Below the pieces are notes generated by a model. That model saw only the letters and a list, made by a program, of their open reading frames with translations, was not told where the DNA came from and ran no database searches. From Gammaproteobacteria bacterium (GTDB taxonomy: Bacteria > Pseudomonadota > Gammaproteobacteria > UBA6429 > Thiohalophilaceae), in the NCBI GenBank assembly GCA_026196045.1, contig JAPHRJ010000035.1:1-43334 (forward strand): a stretch of DNA of 43,334 bases. The letters are read 5' to 3'. Of this stretch, positions 10,500 to 19,967 are shown in pieces; within the stretch, counting starts at the first letter, position 1; each line of letters begins with the position of its first letter. Position numbers and translations under genes: made by a program.

Positions 10500-11270
10500 T
10501 CACATACTTACCTTAACTGTACCGGATGAAACAACAATCGCCTGGATTTCCCGTTTGCTATTACGATTTTTCACTCGGATCAGCTCACCAGCACGGCCAT
10601 CCATCAGGGCGGTACCCTTCATGCGGATTGAAAGATTACCGGTCTTTGCCAAAATGGTCACCAATTCACCACGTTTAATTAGCCGTTGCTGCTCAAGCAT
10701 GCCATTGGTAAGAATACGGCCTTCACGGAGACTGCGTTTGAGGGCCAGCCCCTTTACATCATCGATACTGGTGAAATAGCCATTATTGAGTCGGGTTATG
10801 TCAACGCGTAGTTCTTCTACATCCGAGTTGTTCACAATATGGCCCCTCGCCAAAGTACGTTTACTGACCAGTACTTTTGCAAAATGTTTGATTTTGACAG
10901 GGACATGAATCTTCCAGGTTTTCTTCGCCATGCAACGAACGACCAGGCTGGTATTACCCGTTTGTCGAACGCTTTCAGATTGAGAAATATCCAGATTTGT
11001 CTGGCACTTGTCTAATTTCAGGCGTTGATCAAGATAACCAATTTCATAGTGAATATTCGGATTCTGTTTAAAATTCTGTTCCATATAATTTTGAACACTT
11101 TCACGAATATGCTGAATAGACTCAATTTCTCGAGCCTGTACCGATTGGCTGGCGAAGAGTAGCAGGATCAGGAATAAGCCAAAAACAGCATTGATTATCA
11201 ATAACTTAGTATTCTTTCCTTTTGAAAAGGACAAAATTTTGACAGTCTGTTTGTGGGCTATAAAAAACAT
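10500..11270 (-). CDS. flgA: FlgA, P-ring assembly chaperone
   Basis: FlgA is a periplasmic chaperone for FlgI polymerisation into the P ring. From ATG 11270 the product has 256 residues with an N-terminal hydrophobic signal segment (KLLIINAVFGLFLILLLFAS) cleaved after SVQA. The C-terminal half carries the SAF-like domain: a segment with LVSKRTLARGHIVNNSDVE, the turn GLALKRSLREGRILT, and the late conserved RMKGTALMDGRAGE and RVKNRNSKREIQAIV. The frame stays open to 11408, but a sigma-54 promoter at 11347-11362 would place transcription start downstream of that ATG, so 11270 is the better start; TAGAG upstream is a modest ribosome binding site. Confidence 0.92.
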   Translation of the reverse strand: MFFIAHKQTVKILSFSKGKNTKLLIINAVFGLFLILLLFASQSVQAREIESIQHIRESVQNYMEQNFKQNPNIHYEIGYLDQRLKLDKCQTNLDISQSESVRQTGNTSLVVRCMAKKTWKIHVPVKIKHFAKVLVSKRTLARGHIVNNSDVEELRVDITRLNNGYFTSIDDVKGLALKRSLREGRILTNGMLEQQRLIKRGELVTILAKTGNLSIRMKGTALMDGRAGELIRVKNRNSKREIQAIVVSSGTVKVSM

Positions 11271-11346
11271 ATTAACTCTAAGCTGTTGAAATAAATGAAT
11301 ACTCTCATATCCTGTCTGCTTGAATGGATTCTGTACAAAGTAATGA

Positions 11347-11362
11347 TGCAATTGATATGCCA
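11347..11362 (-). promoter_or_regulatory. Sigma-54 promoter for flgA
   Basis: On the minus strand the sequence reads TGGCATATCAATTGCA: -24 GG and -12 GC separated by exactly 10 bases, with good TGGCA and TTGCA boxes. Transcription would start near 11335, giving a leader of about 65 nt to the ATG at 11270. Confidence 0.75.
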
Positions 11363-11427
11363 TGAAAATTTGACACATGGCTATCCTGACTAAATGTAAG
11401 AAAACCAAAAGGGAATTAGAAGAATCC

Positions 11428-11454
11428 TTAAGTAAAACACTGACAAGCCGATAT
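11428..11454 (+). promoter_or_regulatory. Candidate sigma-28 promoter for cheV
   Basis: TTAAGTAA (11428-11435), 11-base spacer, GCCGATAT (11447-11454). The -10 matches the FliA consensus in 7 of 8 positions and the -35 in 5 of 8, with exact spacing. It lies 47 bp before the cheV ATG. Confidence 0.6.
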
Positions 11455-11500
11455 TATTCATGCAATTAAATATATTGGGAATTAATAATAGGGGTGTGCT

Positions 11501-12433
11501 ATGGCTGGTGTTCTGGAAGGCGTAGATCAAAGAACAAAACTGGTTGGTGAGAACCGGCTTGAATTATTGTTGTTTTCATTAGGTGGAAATCAACGCTTTG
11601 GTATTAACGTTTTTAAAGTGCAGGAAGTGATCCAGTGCCCACCATTGACCCGAATGGCGAATGCTAGCCCAATGGTTGTTGGCATTAGTCATATGCGCGG
11701 CAAAACAATATCAATCCTGGATTTGGCGCAGGCCATTGGTAAAACAAGACAGAAAGATATCAATGAAGCCTTTGTCATTGTGACTGAATACAATCGTTCG
11801 ATTCAGGGTTTTCTTGTGGATTCAGTTGATCGTATTGTGAATATGAAATGGGAAGATATTAAGACTCCACCAAAAGGCCTGGGCAAAAATAATTATATGA
11901 CCGCTGTAACTGAAGTGGAGAATGAGCTGGTTGAGATTATTGATGTAGAAAAAATTCTAGCTGAGCTTGTGGGTGTACATTATGATGTTGGTGATAATGC
12001 TGCAGTAGAAGGCCAGCAGGAACGGCCTGTTCGGTTACTGGTCGTCGATGACTCCAGTGTGGCGAGAAACCAGATCAAGCGCACTCTGGAACAACTAGGT
12101 ATGGAATGTGTTCTGGCTGTCAATGGTCGTGATGGTTTAGATAAATTAGAACAGCTCGCCGCAGATAATGAAGATGTTAAAACAGAAATTGATGCCGTTA
12201 TTTCAGATGTGGAAATGCCGGAAATGGATGGTTATACATTAACCACTGAAGTACGCAAGAATGAAAAATTAAAAGCGCTTCCAGTATTACTACACACCTC
12301 ATTAAGCGGATCTTTTAATGAAACGATGGTTAATAAAGTGGGTGCAGATAAATTTGTTCCAAAATTTCATGCAGAAGAACTGGCAAGCTCAGTCAGAAAC
12401 TTATTAATTGATAAAGGTGTGATTAGCGAGTAA
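11501..12433 (+). CDS. cheV: CheV, CheW-receiver coupling protein
   Basis: CheV couples chemoreceptors to CheA and can be tuned by phosphorylation. The 310-residue protein has a CheW-like domain (about 20-165: FGINVFKVQEVIQ, GISHMRGKTISILDL) and a C-terminal response-regulator receiver domain (about 178-305). The receiver has acidic residues in VVDDSS, phospho-acceptor Asp236 in SDVEMPEMDG, a conserved Thr/Ser in HTSLSG and Lys in DKFVPKF. GGGGTG upstream of the ATG is the likely ribosome binding site. It lies between flgA and cheR, the same place as in Pseudomonas flagellar clusters. Confidence 0.94.
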   Translation: MAGVLEGVDQRTKLVGENRLELLLFSLGGNQRFGINVFKVQEVIQCPPLTRMANASPMVVGISHMRGKTISILDLAQAIGKTRQKDINEAFVIVTEYNRSIQGFLVDSVDRIVNMKWEDIKTPPKGLGKNNYMTAVTEVENELVEIIDVEKILAELVGVHYDVGDNAAVEGQQERPVRLLVVDDSSVARNQIKRTLEQLGMECVLAVNGRDGLDKLEQLAADNEDVKTEIDAVISDVEMPEMDGYTLTTEVRKNEKLKALPVLLHTSLSGSFNETMVNKVGADKFVPKFHAEELASSVRNLLIDKGVISE

Positions 12434-12579
12434 TAAACAGGTAATACCAGAACAAATATGTCTGAATCTTAATATTGTGGCTGAGTAGTTTTTACTCCGC
12501 TTTATTTATAATTCTGCATTAGTAATAAAAAAATTAAGATATCTATATACTAATAATGTATAAGGAATAAAACACTCGC

Positions 12580-13434
12580 GTGTCCCAGTTAAAACTTTCT
12601 AACGCTGATTATGATACATTCCGCCATATGCTGGAGGATGCCTGTGGTATTGTTCTGGGTGAAAATAAACACTACCTGGTAACCAGTCGCCTTAATCGCC
12701 TTTCAGAAGAATTATCTTACCCCGGCCTGGCAGATATGCTCGCCGATCTAAAAAAAGGCAGCAATCTTCGTTTGAAAGAACGAGTTATTGATGCGATGAC
12801 CACTAACGAAACCAGCTGGTTTCGTGATCGCTATCCATTTGAAATGCTGACCAAATCTTTATTGCCGGAATTTGCCAAAGAAAAAGTTAATCCGCTGCGT
12901 ATCTGGTCAGCGGCAAGTTCTACCGGGCAGGAAGCCTACTCCATCAGTATGACTATGCAGGAACATAAGCAGAAAAACCCCGGCGCATTTCCTGGACGTC
13001 TGGAGATTGTAGGAACAGATATTTCACCCACAGTGGTAAAAGCTGCGCGAGATGGAAAATACGATGAACTCAGTATTGTGCGTGGTCTGACCGATGAGCG
13101 TAAAACTAAATTTTTCACAGACAATAAAGATGGTGGCTGGACAGTAAAACCAGAAGTTAAAATGGGTATCCGTTTTACCGAGCTGAACTTAATGAATAAC
13201 TATACGAGTCTGGGCAAGTTCGATATTATTTTTTGTCGAAATGTTCTGATTTACTTTTCATCCGAAATGAAAACAGACATCCTCAGTCGTATGGCTCAAA
13301 TCCTTAAACCGGGAGGCTATTTATTTTTAGGTGGCTCGGAATCCCCAACAGGGTATTGCAAGGCCTATGAAATGGTGCGGTTTCCTGAAGGGGTGGTCTA
13401 TCGCCTGAAGGAAGACTGGAAGAATTATATTTAG
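12580..13434 (+). CDS. cheR: CheR, chemoreceptor protein glutamate methyltransferase
   Basis: CheR methylates glutamates on chemoreceptors using S-adenosylmethionine, giving adaptation. The 284-residue product begins with GTG; AAGGAA sits rather far upstream (about 14 bases). It has the N-terminal helical CheR domain (about 1-85, ending with TTNETSWFRDRYPFE) and the C-terminal SAM-dependent fold with RIWSAASSTGQEAYS (SAM loop), VGTDISPTVVKAA and DIIFCRNVLIYF. There is no TPR extension and no C-terminal receptor-binding pentapeptide pocket that I can judge. It is followed by an intrinsic terminator, separating it from flgB. Confidence 0.95.
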   Translation: MSQLKLSNADYDTFRHMLEDACGIVLGENKHYLVTSRLNRLSEELSYPGLADMLADLKKGSNLRLKERVIDAMTTNETSWFRDRYPFEMLTKSLLPEFAKEKVNPLRIWSAASSTGQEAYSISMTMQEHKQKNPGAFPGRLEIVGTDISPTVVKAARDGKYDELSIVRGLTDERKTKFFTDNKDGGWTVKPEVKMGIRFTELNLMNNYTSLGKFDIIFCRNVLIYFSSEMKTDILSRMAQILKPGGYLFLGGSESPTGYCKAYEMVRFPEGVVYRLKEDWKNYI

Positions 13435-13462
13435 CTTTCTTCTGGTTTATACCTACTAATCG

Positions 13463-13490
13463 AAAAAACCGCCTCAGGGCGGTTTTCTTT
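13463..13490 (+). terminator. Intrinsic terminator after cheR
   Basis: AAAACCGCC (13465-13473), 4-base loop, GGCGGTTTT (13478-13486), then CTTTT. A perfect 9-bp stem, 30 bp after the cheR stop. Confidence 0.88.
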
Positions 13491-13603
13491 TGTTCTTTAG
13501 CGGTGAAGACAGGAGTTGCCGCTTTCGGCCTGGGCTTGCCGTTTAATTCTGTAGAAAGTACCTCTCACACAACTAACTTACTGAAAAATATATAATAAAA
13601 AAA

Positions 13604-13620
13604 CTGGCACAGCAGTTGCA
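13604..13620 (+). promoter_or_regulatory. Sigma-54 promoter for the flgBCDEFGHIJ(KL) operon
   Basis: CTGGCACAGCAGTTGCA: a near-consensus -24/-12 element with GG and GC 10 bases apart. Transcription would start near 13632, some 34 bp before the flgB ATG. It fits FleQ- or FleR-dependent control of middle flagellar genes; both regulators are encoded at the right edge of this window. Confidence 0.88.
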
Positions 13621-13665
13621 ACTTACAAGTCGTGTAATGACAACGGCAAATTAAGAGTAACGCTA

Positions 13666-14067
13666 ATGCCTTTAAATTTTGAAAATATTCTTGGTCCACA
13701 TGAAACCGCATTGAACATGCAGGCACGTCGTGCCCAGATCCTGGGTGCAAATCTGGCCAATGCTGATACTCCAGGGTATAAGGCCCAGGATATTGATTTC
13801 AAATCTGTCCTTGCCTCTGCTGGTGACAGGAGTATCCCATCCTCCTCAATGCGTATTACCAACTCAAAACATATTGAGCCGGAAGGATATGTGTTTGGCG
13901 CGGAAATGATGTACCGCGTACCAATGCAGGCCTCTCTGGATGGGAATAGTGTTGAATCACAGGTTGAAATGGCAGAGTTCTCAGAAAATGCAATGCGTTA
14001 CATGATGAGTCTCCGAGTCGTTAATGGCCGATTAAACGGCATACTGACAGCGATCAAGGGAGAATAA
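13666..14067 (+). CDS. flgB: FlgB, proximal rod protein
   Basis: FlgB forms part of the proximal rod of the flagellar basal body, exported by the flagellar type III system. 133 residues, normal family length. The N-terminal rod motif is visible as ALNMQARRAQILGANLANADTPGYKAQDI (split here between about 17 and 45), and the C-terminal helix ends with AMRYMMSLRVVNGRLNG. First gene of the long rod-hook operon, directly after the sigma-54 promoter; flgC starts 2 bp after its stop codon. Confidence 0.95.
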   Translation: MPLNFENILGPHETALNMQARRAQILGANLANADTPGYKAQDIDFKSVLASAGDRSIPSSSMRITNSKHIEPEGYVFGAEMMYRVPMQASLDGNSVESQVEMAEFSENAMRYMMSLRVVNGRLNGILTAIKGE

Positions 14068-14069
14068 TT

Positions 14070-14483
14070 ATGTCTTTGTTTAATTTATTTGATACGGCTG
14101 GCACGGCATTACATGCACAAACTGTACGTCTGAATACAACCTCCAGTAATCTGGCCAATGCGAATAGTGCCAGTAGTAGCACGGGTGAAACCTATCGAGC
14201 AAGACAGGCTGTGTTTGCACCTATCATGAATGAGTTCGGTGATGATGAAGGTGTTGTCGGTGTTCGGGTTATGGGCGTGGTAGAGAGTAAGGCTCCTTTA
14301 CAGAGTGAATACAATCCAGGACACCCCCTCGCTAATGAAGAAGGCTATGTTTATATGCCGAATGTAAATGTGGTTGAGGAAATGGCAAACATGATCTCGG
14401 CTTCACGTTCTTATCAAACCAATGTTGAAGTAATGAATACAGCAAAACAGATGATGATGCGTACGCTGTCATTAGGACAGTAA
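14070..14483 (+). CDS. flgC: FlgC, proximal rod protein
   Basis: Second proximal rod subunit, 137 residues. It has the rod/hook N-terminal signature LNTTSSNLANANSASSS and a C-terminal segment VVEEMANMISASRSYQTNVEVMNTAK, typical of FlgC and other axial proteins, with the paired terminal helices that form the D0 coiled coil. It starts 2 bp after flgB and is followed 10 bp later by flgD. Confidence 0.96.
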   Translation: MSLFNLFDTAGTALHAQTVRLNTTSSNLANANSASSSTGETYRARQAVFAPIMNEFGDDEGVVGVRVMGVVESKAPLQSEYNPGHPLANEEGYVYMPNVNVVEEMANMISASRSYQTNVEVMNTAKQMMMRTLSLGQ

Positions 14484-14493
14484 GGAATTAAAA

Positions 14494-15201
14494 ATGGATA
14501 GTGTTGATAAATCAAAGTTAACGTCTTTTGAAAGTCTGGGGCTGACTAAACCCAAAGAAGGACCGCAAGCGCAGGCGAAGCTGGGTCAGGAAGACTTTAT
14601 GAAGCTCATGCTGACTCAAATGAACAGTCAGGATCCATTTAAACCCATGGAAGATGGTGAGTTCTTAAGTCAAATGGCCCAGTTCAGTGCAGTAAGTGGA
14701 CTGAAAGATATTAAGGATTCCTTTGCCTCACTTTCTGACTCATTAAAGTCCAGTCATGCTTTACAGGCTTCAAGCATGGTAGGAAGGAAAGTATTAATCC
14801 CTGGTGATACTGCCAAATTACCCGATGTTGGCGAGTTAAAAGGCGCCATTAATCTCCCGGGTAGTACAGCAGAGTTAAGTATTCAGATCATGGATTCACA
14901 GGGACAACTGGTAGATACCATTAATATGGGAAGTCAGCAGCAAGGTATTGTTGATTTTAAATGGGATGGAAAGAAGCGTATTACAAATGAAGAAGGCGAG
15001 GTAAATGAGTCCTCGCGCATGGATGCCGGGAATTATCGGGTGAAAGCTGAAATGATCGTTGATGGAAAGAAACAGGCTGCACCTACTATGGTTATTGACT
15101 CAGTTGAAAGTGTTTCACTTGGCGCAAATAGTCAGGGGATGACACTGAATCTTGCACAGGGCGGTGCAACGAAAATGAGTAACGTTAAACAAATTTTTTG
15201 A
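14494..15201 (+). CDS. flgD: FlgD, hook cap / hook assembly scaffold
   Basis: FlgD caps the growing hook and is replaced by FlgK when the hook is complete. 235 residues. The conserved N-terminal region with GQEDFMKLMLTQMNSQDPFKP (about residues 31-51) is diagnostic. After it come the MEDGEFLSQMAQFSAV segment, an Ig-like beta region (about 110-200, DSQGQLVDTINMG, FKWDGKK) and the C-terminal part. Order and spacing between flgC and flgE are standard. Confidence 0.95.
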   Translation: MDSVDKSKLTSFESLGLTKPKEGPQAQAKLGQEDFMKLMLTQMNSQDPFKPMEDGEFLSQMAQFSAVSGLKDIKDSFASLSDSLKSSHALQASSMVGRKVLIPGDTAKLPDVGELKGAINLPGSTAELSIQIMDSQGQLVDTINMGSQQQGIVDFKWDGKKRITNEEGEVNESSRMDAGNYRVKAEMIVDGKKQAAPTMVIDSVESVSLGANSQGMTLNLAQGGATKMSNVKQIF

Positions 15202-15221
15202 ACATGATGGAGGAATAAAAG

Positions 15222-16478
15222 ATGCCTTTCCGTTCAGCACTTAGTGGTATTAACGCCGCTGCAGAAGATTTAAAAGTCATTGGTAACAACGTGGCTAATT
15301 CAAGTACAACCGGTTTTAAACAGTCCCGAGCCGAGTTTGCCGATGTCTATGCGGCAACCGATGGCTCAGGAGCCAATTCAATTGGTGCCGGTGTACGCTT
15401 ATCCTCCGTTAAACAGGAATTTGGTCAGGGTAATATCCAGTTTACGGATAACAAACTTGACCTGGCAATTAATGGTAAAGGCTTTTTTATCATGGAAGAT
15501 AATGGCTCTCGCGTATACAGTCGTGCAGGCTCCTTTCAGGTCGACAGGGAAGGTAATGTTGTTAACAATGTGGGCAACAGGCTAATTGTAAATAATGCAG
15601 ATGAAAGTGGAAATGTTACTGGTGCTGTTGGTCCGTTAAAACTGGATAATTCCAATATTAATCCAAATCCAACATCTTCATTAAGTGTAGGTGTAAACCT
15701 GGATAGTTCACAAACAAGACCAACATCGGTTCCTTTTGATCCCGAGGTGCCTAACTCATTTAATCATTCAACCTCATTAACGGTCTATGATTCTCTGGGT
15801 AGCTCCCATCTAGCGACTATGTATTACGTTAAGTCTGATCAACCAAATATGTGGGAAACCCATATGTTTGTAGATGGTAAGGATGCCAAAGGTGGGACTG
15901 CACCACCGTATACATCGGATGCGTTAGCTTTTGATGGTTCAGGCGCTCTTACCAGTATTAACGGTGCACCTGTTCCTCCCGGCACTATCAGTTACCAGAA
16001 TATCCAGCTGACAACCGGAGCAGAACCTTTAAATCTTACTATTGATATGCTTTCTGACACACCGACTACGCAGTTTGGTAGTCGCTTTAATGTAAGTGCT
16101 TTAACGCAGAATGGTTATACCTCGGGTCGCCTGAGTGGTTTCGATATTGATGAGACCGGGATTATTAAAGCTCGCTATAGTAATGGTCAGTCCAGAGTTC
16201 TGGGGCAGGTAAGTATGGCCGACTTTGCTAATGCACAGGGTTTACGCCAGTTAGGTGAAACCTCCTGGGCGGAGAGTTTTGCATCGGGGTCGGCTCTGGT
16301 GGGTACGCCGGGTTCGGGTAGTCTGGGTGTGCTTCAGTCAGGGGCACTGGAAGGATCGAATGTAGATTTAACCGGGCAGCTCGTTAATATGATTGAAGCG
16401 CAACGAAACTTCCAGGCCAATGCGCAGGTGATTTCAACGGCAGATACAGTCACACAAACCATTATTAACATACGTTAA
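15222..16478 (+). CDS. flgE: FlgE, flagellar hook protein
   Basis: FlgE polymerises into the hook, the universal joint of the flagellum. 418 residues, normal for gammaproteobacterial FlgE. The N-terminal axial motif is ALSGINAAAEDLKVIGNNVAN followed by SSTTGFKQSRAEF; the C-terminal motif is QLVNMIEAQRNFQANAQVIS. In between lie hook-specific beta domains including GKGFFIMEDNGSRVYSRAG. GGAGG lies upstream of the ATG. It is in the rod-hook operon between flgD and flgF. Confidence 0.96.
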   Translation: MPFRSALSGINAAAEDLKVIGNNVANSSTTGFKQSRAEFADVYAATDGSGANSIGAGVRLSSVKQEFGQGNIQFTDNKLDLAINGKGFFIMEDNGSRVYSRAGSFQVDREGNVVNNVGNRLIVNNADESGNVTGAVGPLKLDNSNINPNPTSSLSVGVNLDSSQTRPTSVPFDPEVPNSFNHSTSLTVYDSLGSSHLATMYYVKSDQPNMWETHMFVDGKDAKGGTAPPYTSDALAFDGSGALTSINGAPVPPGTISYQNIQLTTGAEPLNLTIDMLSDTPTTQFGSRFNVSALTQNGYTSGRLSGFDIDETGIIKARYSNGQSRVLGQVSMADFANAQGLRQLGETSWAESFASGSALVGTPGSGSLGVLQSGALEGSNVDLTGQLVNMIEAQRNFQANAQVISTADTVTQTIINIR

Positions 16479-16499
16479 TTATTAAACAGGTAAATTGAT

Positions 16500-17240
16500 A
16501 TGGATCGCTTGCTGTATGTTGCTATGAGTGGTGCCAAGCAGAATATGCAGGCACTCGCTGTTACTTCCAATAATATTGCCAATATTGGAACCACAGGTTT
16601 TCGATCTGATTTTGCGTCTATGCGCAGTATGCCTTTGTTTGGTGAAGGCCATCCAACACGCGTGTATGCAATGACTGAAAAACCAGGTACGGACTTTTCT
16701 GGTGGCGCATTAATTACAACAGGCCGAGAACTGGATGTTGCCGTAACCGGTGATGGTTTTCTTGCAGTACAGGGACTTGATGGTAAAGAAGCCTATACAC
16801 GTGCAGGAGATCTAAAAGTAACAACGCTGGGTCAACTGGTTACTGGTTCAGGTCATCCTGTCATGGGTGAAGGTGGTCCTGTCAGTATTCCTTCATTCAA
16901 CAAACTGGAAATTGGTGTCGATGGCACGATTAGTATTATCCCTGATGGTAGTGATGCAACCACCATGCAGGAAGTGGAAAGAATCAAGTTAGTACGACCT
17001 CAATTGAGTGAATTATATAAAGGTGAAGATGGCCTGTTTCGTTTAAAAAACAATGAAGAGGCTGATGCCGATGCGGATATCACTTTAATATCTGGTGCGA
17101 TTGAAAGTAGCAATGTTAATGCTGCTGCCGCGATGGTAGATATGATTGAAATTGCCAGACAGTTTGAAGTGCAAACTAAAATGATGAAGCTGGCGGAAGA
17201 GAATGATGAACGCACCTCACAAATTATGCGTTTGTCATGA
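16500..17240 (+). CDS. flgF: FlgF, proximal rod protein
   Basis: FlgF is a rod subunit exported through the flagellar type III system. 246 residues. It starts with LLYVAMSGAKQNMQALAVTSN and NIGTTGFRSDFASMRS, the FlgF variant of the axial N-terminus, and ends with VDMIEIARQFEVQTKMMKLAEENDE, the matching C-terminal helix. The central LDVAVTGDGFLAVQ segment is shared with FlgG and FlgE. It lies 21 bp after flgE and 33 bp before flgG. Confidence 0.95.
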   Translation: MDRLLYVAMSGAKQNMQALAVTSNNIANIGTTGFRSDFASMRSMPLFGEGHPTRVYAMTEKPGTDFSGGALITTGRELDVAVTGDGFLAVQGLDGKEAYTRAGDLKVTTLGQLVTGSGHPVMGEGGPVSIPSFNKLEIGVDGTISIIPDGSDATTMQEVERIKLVRPQLSELYKGEDGLFRLKNNEEADADADITLISGAIESSNVNAAAAMVDMIEIARQFEVQTKMMKLAEENDERTSQIMRLS

Positions 17241-17273
17241 TAAAAACGCATAAAGTAGAGTGGAGTAGATAGT

Positions 17274-18059
17274 ATGAGCGGATCTTTATGGATTTCCAAA
17301 ACCGGACTTGAAGCCCAACAGGATCGTCTGTCGGTTATCAGTAATAACCTGGCAAACGTCAATACAACCGGTTTCAAAAAAGCACGTGGCGTATTTGAAG
17401 ATCTGCTTTATCAGAACATACGTCAGGCTGGTGGTCAAAGTAGTCAGGATACTGAACTACCTTCAGGCTTATCACTAGGAACCGGTGTGCGCACGGTAGC
17501 GACACAAAAACTGCATACACAGGGCAGTATTATACAAACCAATAAATCCCTGGATATGGCGATACAGGGCAAAGGTTATTTCCAGATCATGCAGCCAAAT
17601 GGCAACATTGCGTATTCACGTAATGGTGAATTCCAGGTGAACTCTTCGGGTGAGCTGGTGACTTCGTCCGGCTATCGCGTAGAACCCAGTATTATTATTC
17701 CAGACAATGCACTAAGTATCACGGTTGGACGTGACGGTGTCGTCTCTGTGTTACAACCCGGTAACTCTATACCTGCTCAAGTGGGTAATATTCAACTAGC
17801 TGACTTTGTTAACCGAGCAGGTTTACAACCTGTTGGTGAAAACCTGTTTGTTGAAACCAAGGCCAGCGGTTCGGCACGTGTAGGTAATCCAGATTCTCAA
17901 AGCCGAGGCGCGGTTGTGCAAGGGGCATTGGAAACATCGAATGTTAATGTGGTTGAAGAACTGGTCAATATGATCGAAACCCAACGGGCTTATGAGATGA
18001 ATTCCAAGGCAATATCAACAGCCGATCAAATGTTGCAGTATGTTAATAATAACCTGTAA
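17274..18059 (+). CDS. flgG: FlgG, distal rod protein
   Basis: FlgG builds the distal rod through the peptidoglycan and outer-membrane rings. 261 residues, the usual length. Diagnostic segments: [20 protein letters not shown] then [20 protein letters not shown] (about 20-40), an [13 protein letters not shown] motif, and the C-terminal [20 protein letters not shown] with [15 protein letters not shown]. It precedes flgH by 15 bp in the operon. Confidence 0.97.
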   Translation: MSGSLWISKTGLEAQQDRLSVISNNLANVNTTGFKKARGVFEDLLYQNIRQAGGQSSQDTELPSGLSLGTGVRTVATQKLHTQGSIIQTNKSLDMAIQGKGYFQIMQPNGNIAYSRNGEFQVNSSGELVTSSGYRVEPSIIIPDNALSITVGRDGVVSVLQPGNSIPAQVGNIQLADFVNRAGLQPVGENLFVETKASGSARVGNPDSQSRGAVVQGALETSNVNVVEELVNMIETQRAYEMNSKAISTADQMLQYVNNNL

Positions 18060-18074
18060 TGACAGGACTGTAAG

Positions 18075-18764
18075 ATGAATATATATAAAGCTATTATTTA
18101 TACTCTGTTTGCAATTTCTATCGTTCTGCAGCAGGGCTGTGGTATCAGTTTTACAAAGAAAGACACCGCATTTGAACCATCTTCTCCACGTCTGTCGAGT
18201 ATGCCACGTAAAGACAATGGTTCTATTTATCAGACTGGTATGCAGGTTGGATGGTTTCAGGATGTAACCGCTCATTCTGTTGGCGACATATTAACAATCA
18301 AGTTAACAGAAAGTACCAATGCCAGTTCAGCATCCAATACCAATACTTCAAAAGATCAGACGGTCGAAATGCCGGGGCCAACATTAGCAGGCCAGAAGAT
18401 CACCAGTAAGGAAGGGGTTGAAATACTGGAGAATAACCTTGAAGCCGGGCGTGAGTTTTCCGGGCAGGGAACGACCAGTATGAATAGTAGCTTTAATGGC
18501 ATGATTACCGTGACGGTAGCTGAAGTATTACCCAATCGTAACTTGCTCGTTAAAGGTAAAAAATTATTAACGCTGAATCAATCAGAAGAATTTATTCGTT
18601 TCTCTGGCATCGTACGCCCACTGGATATACGTCCAGACAATACCGTGCTATCAACACGTGTTGCCAACGTATTTGTTTCATACGCAGGTTCCGGTTCATT
18701 GAATTCAGCAAATAGTATTGGACCGCTGGCTAAATTCTTTCAAAGTAAAGCCTGGCCTTATTAA
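18075..18764 (+). CDS. flgH: FlgH, L-ring lipoprotein
   Basis: FlgH forms the outer-membrane L ring. 229 residues. The N-terminal lipoprotein signal has the lipobox LQQGC at about residues 19-23. The mature part has the family segments [32 protein letters not shown] and [15 protein letters not shown], and ends in [10 protein letters not shown]. It lies between flgG and flgI as usual; the flgI start is 46 bp downstream. Confidence 0.96.
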   Translation: MNIYKAIIYTLFAISIVLQQGCGISFTKKDTAFEPSSPRLSSMPRKDNGSIYQTGMQVGWFQDVTAHSVGDILTIKLTESTNASSASNTNTSKDQTVEMPGPTLAGQKITSKEGVEILENNLEAGREFSGQGTTSMNSSFNGMITVTVAEVLPNRNLLVKGKKLLTLNQSEEFIRFSGIVRPLDIRPDNTVLSTRVANVFVSYAGSGSLNSANSIGPLAKFFQSKAWPY

Positions 18765-18810
18765 TATCCCGACCTACGCAACGATTGAACAGGAATATAT
18801 GGAGCTCAAC

Positions 18811-19935
18811 ATGTTATCAGTAAAAGAATTCAGTTTTACCGTCATCGTTGGTTTGATCCTCGTGTTATTCATGGGCTCTGGAGCCGCACATGCTGATCGT
18901 GTGAAAGATGTGGCCAAAGTCGCTGGGGTGAGAAGTAATCCACTGCTTGGTTACGGTATTGTTGTGGGACTGAATGGTTCAGGTGATGGAACCGGCGGCC
19001 GGAATATGACCGCACAAAGTGTTCGCAACATGTTGTCACGGCTGGGTGTCACTATCCCTGCGGACATGAACATTAAGCCAGATAATGTAGCGGCCGTTAT
19101 GATCCACGCTGAAATGCCTCCGTTTTCAAAGGAAGGTAAAACGATTGATATAACCGTTTCCTCAATTGGTGATGCCTCCAGTTTACGTGGGGGGACATTG
19201 TTAATGGCACCATTACGTGGTGCAGATAATCAGGTCTATGCGGTTGCACAGGGTAATGTCATTGTCAGTGGTTTTGGTGCACAGGGTTCAGATGGTTCAA
19301 GTATTACCGAGAACATTCCCAGTGCCGGGCGAATTCCCAATGGTGCCATTATTGAACGAACAGTGGATACGCCCTTTGGTACACAAAAAGAAATGGTGCT
19401 GAATCTTAATCAGCCAGACTTTACCACGGCCAAACGACTGGTCGATGCGATTAATACCTCTATTGGTCCAGGCACCGCACATAGTATTGACTCAGGTTCG
19501 GTAGGTGTCAGTGCGCCAGTAGATGCTTCACAACGAGTCGCCTTTATTTCCATGCTGGAAAACCTGACCATGACACCGGCTGAAGGTCCGGCCCGTGTGA
19601 TCATTAATTCTCGCACCGGCACTATTGTTATTGGTAAATATGTACATGTCTTACCGGCCGCTGTTTCTCATGGCAGCCTGACGGTCACCATTACTCAGGA
19701 TCCCAGGATAAGCCAGCCAGCACCCTTATCAGGAGGGGAAACGGTTGTGGTTCCGCGGACAAATATTGCCGTCGAGGAAGAAGCTAACCGCATGTTTGTC
19801 TTCGATCCCGGTGTCTCTCTGAACGAAATTGTTCGTGCTGTGAATGAAGTCGGAGCAGGTCCCAGTGATCTGGTAGCTATTCTTGAAGCACTTAAGGCCG
19901 TTGGTGCCCTGCGTGCCGAATTAATGGTCATTTAA
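18811..19935 (+). CDS. flgI: FlgI, P-ring protein
   Basis: FlgI forms the periplasmic P ring around the rod, with FlgA (upstream in this window) as its chaperone. From ATG 18811 the product is 374 residues. This start has GGAG six bases upstream and gives a proper Sec signal peptide ending AAHA before [13 protein letters not shown]. Longer starts (18799, or non-ATG 18718 overlapping flgH) lack a sound ribosome binding site. Family landmarks: [19 protein letters not shown], a segment with [15 protein letters not shown], and the C-terminal [20 protein letters not shown]. Confidence 0.96.
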   Translation: MLSVKEFSFTVIVGLILVLFMGSGAAHADRVKDVAKVAGVRSNPLLGYGIVVGLNGSGDGTGGRNMTAQSVRNMLSRLGVTIPADMNIKPDNVAAVMIHAEMPPFSKEGKTIDITVSSIGDASSLRGGTLLMAPLRGADNQVYAVAQGNVIVSGFGAQGSDGSSITENIPSAGRIPNGAIIERTVDTPFGTQKEMVLNLNQPDFTTAKRLVDAINTSIGPGTAHSIDSGSVGVSAPVDASQRVAFISMLENLTMTPAEGPARVIINSRTGTIVIGKYVHVLPAAVSHGSLTVTITQDPRISQPAPLSGGETVVVPRTNIAVEEEANRMFVFDPGVSLNEIVRAVNEVGAGPSDLVAILEALKAVGALRAELMVI

Positions 19936-19967
19936 TAAAACGGCACGGAATATGCATTTGCCCTCGT

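Noticed and set aside
17000-17377. A 125-codon minus-strand frame
   Set aside because: Antisense shadow across the flgF-flgG junction, both of which are unmistakable genes.
18718-18810. Longer non-ATG or ATG starts for flgI overlapping flgH
   Set aside because: They would place extra residues before the signal peptide; GGAG six bases before ATG 18811 decides the start.
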